A stretch of DNA of 64,000 nucleotides from Rhizophagus clarus (lineage: Eukaryota; Glomeromycota; Glomeromycetes; Glomerales; Glomeraceae). The first letter of the stretch is position 1. Each line of letters starts with the position of its first letter. The translations under genes were made by a program, and so were the position numbers. Shown piece by piece: positions 63,058-64,000 of this stretch. The notes under the pieces were generated by a model. The model worked only from the letters and a program-made list of their open reading frames with translations. It did no database searches and was not told where the DNA came from. The DNA lies in assembly GCA_015698045.1 (NCBI GenBank), contig BLAL01000178.1, forward strand, positions 124,001-188,000, in the 5' to 3' direction.

Positions 63058-63447
63058 TATTAAAAACCGGGGTTAAAGTTATATATAGTAGTATATAATA
63101 GCGCGGAATAGTACTAATTTTTTAAATATAATGTAAAAACTAAAACCATTAATACTATTTGGCTAGCTTTTTACTAAATGTCCAATAAAATTTTCAATCA
63201 TTAGAAATAACTTTTCCTATGAGCCTAAAAGTAAAAACCCATTATTCGCAACGTTAAAAAATAAGGCTTTTTTTTTTCTTTTAAGCTCATACATAAGTGA
63301 GTCATTTTTAGTGCTCAAAAAATTTACCGGACTTTCAATAAAAAGTAAGCCAAATGGTCAATAAACTTGGTTTCATATTATATAGTACTTTGGTTTCCCG
63401 TAACGTCAGATTCCGCACTATTATATAATTAGCCCCGATTTTCAATA
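63058..63447. mobile_element. Foldback (long inverted repeat) MITE-like element, 390 bp
   Basis: The left end reads TATTAAAAACCGGGG and the right end, reverse complemented, TATTGAAAATCGGGG. Further paired blocks are TATATAATAGCGCGGAAT with TATATAATAGTGCGGAAT, ATTTGGCTAGCTTTTTACT with ATTTGGCTTACTTTTTATT, and TATGAGCCTAAAAG (63219-63232) with CTTTTAAGCTCATA (63279-63292). All pairs share a centre near 63253-63256, so nearly the whole element is one imperfect hairpin. No coding capacity is present. The target duplication may be TA but is not clear. Confidence 0.7.
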
Positions 63448-64000
63448 TAGTTGTTGGGAACGAATGGTTCTTTTTTTTTTTTCAAAATAGTTATTTTATA
63501 ATTTACTTATTTCAAATCGAGAATTTGTAACTTTATCATCGTATTTAGAAATTTTGTCCATTGACACTTCTACTCAAAAGGAATATATGTTCTTCGTTTG
63601 TCGACAAAGATGCGAATTTGCTTGCAATTATTTTTACTTAAATTACTTTAAAAAATTATTTTTAAGAGCCATGACCTCACTAATTAGACATACCGTGATT
63701 TAAATTCTTAATAAAAATTACGCAGCAAAAAATTCTGATTCATTTAGCAGATCTCCTCGTGATTTACGTGATTGGCCAAAAATGAGATGTGCAAAGATTT
63801 TCTGCAGGTACGTGAGACTCCCTAAAAAACGGACGGATTTTTTTTCTTGAGATACTAACTAAGACGAAAAAGGATAGCTTGTTGGTAATTTTGGACTGAA
63901 TGGTTGATTACCATCTTAGTGTTGTCCTAGAAAAATTTCTTTATATTTATGTAATCATACGCAGAAGTTTATAATCATAATCAGGATGAAACATATTAGT

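Larger units (their letters stand above)
61152..64000. other. 3' flank of the homeodomain gene and distal intergenic
   Basis: Begins with a T-rich 3' UTR. It includes T(n)A(n) palindromes at 61747-61781, 62365-62399 and, with the order reversed, 62979-63007. The 45-bp array and the foldback element are listed separately. At 63730-63810 a frame reads SDSFSRSPRDLRDWPKMR and ends at a donor-like GTACGT, which might be an exon of a gene continuing beyond the window. The evidence is too thin to call. Confidence 0.45.

Noticed and set aside
1..64000. tRNA and rRNA genes
   Set aside because: I scanned for T-arm-like GGTTCGA/GGTTCAA strings and rRNA-like GC-rich blocks. The few strings found have no acceptor-stem partner. 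A tRNAscan run would be decisive.

Overview
The window looks like nuclear DNA of an arbuscular mycorrhizal fungus (Glomeromycotina, Rhizophagus type). This is an inference. It rests on the very AT-rich base composition, many short GT-AG introns in conserved fungal genes, an N/Q/H-rich homeodomain protein, decayed Tc1- and pogo-like elements, and a zinc-cluster/WRKY-GCM1-like protein of a kind I associate with this group. No prokaryotic features, rRNA, tRNA or CRISPR arrays were seen.

Layout. (1) 1-2.8 kb: the 5' part of the splicing factor SF3B2 (minus), then a small two-helix membrane protein with a PLDc_N domain (minus). (2) 2.8-10.9 kb: an AT-rich desert with fossil transposons and a minisatellite. 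It is bounded at 10.95 kb by a second, oppositely oriented PLDc_N paralogue with the same exon structure. (3) 11.4-17.5 kb: a decayed gene near 12.6-13.1 kb, then a second AT-rich desert carrying the same minisatellite family in inverse orientation. (4) 17.5-30.4 kb: a compact gene island: ARL1 (-), WKF-domain protein (+), zinc-cluster DNA-binding protein (-), Sm protein E (+), PQ-loop transporter (-), MINDY deubiquitinase (+) and a caprin-like RGG protein (-). The genes strictly alternate in strand, so each shares a divergent promoter or a convergent 3' spacer with its neighbour. (5) 30.4-34 kb: sparse sequence with a frameshifted gene remnant on the minus strand. (6) 34-57 kb: a gene desert of about 23 kb, full of T(n)A(n) palindromes, microsatellites and short-period tandem arrays. 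(7) 58.5-61.2 kb: a single-exon 864-residue homeodomain transcription factor with a homopolymer-rich leader and trailer. (8) 61.2-64 kb: a 45-bp tandem array, a 390-bp foldback element and unassigned sequence.

The genes are mostly housekeeping. Two act in the spliceosome (SF3B2 in U2 snRNP, SmE in the Sm ring), one in Golgi traffic (ARL1), one in vacuolar amino-acid transport (PQ-loop), one in deubiquitination (MINDY), one in RNA granules (caprin-like) and one probably in the nucleolus (WKF). I see no evidence that they form one pathway. Exon structures were rebuilt by hand from splice signals and reading-frame continuity. For every complete spliced gene the exon lengths sum to a multiple of three. 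I did not find a clearly new biological system. The most interesting points are the inverted PLDc_N pair around a transposon graveyard, the minisatellite family shared in opposite orientation by the two deserts, the solo zinc-cluster protein, and the repeat-packed desert upstream of the homeodomain gene.
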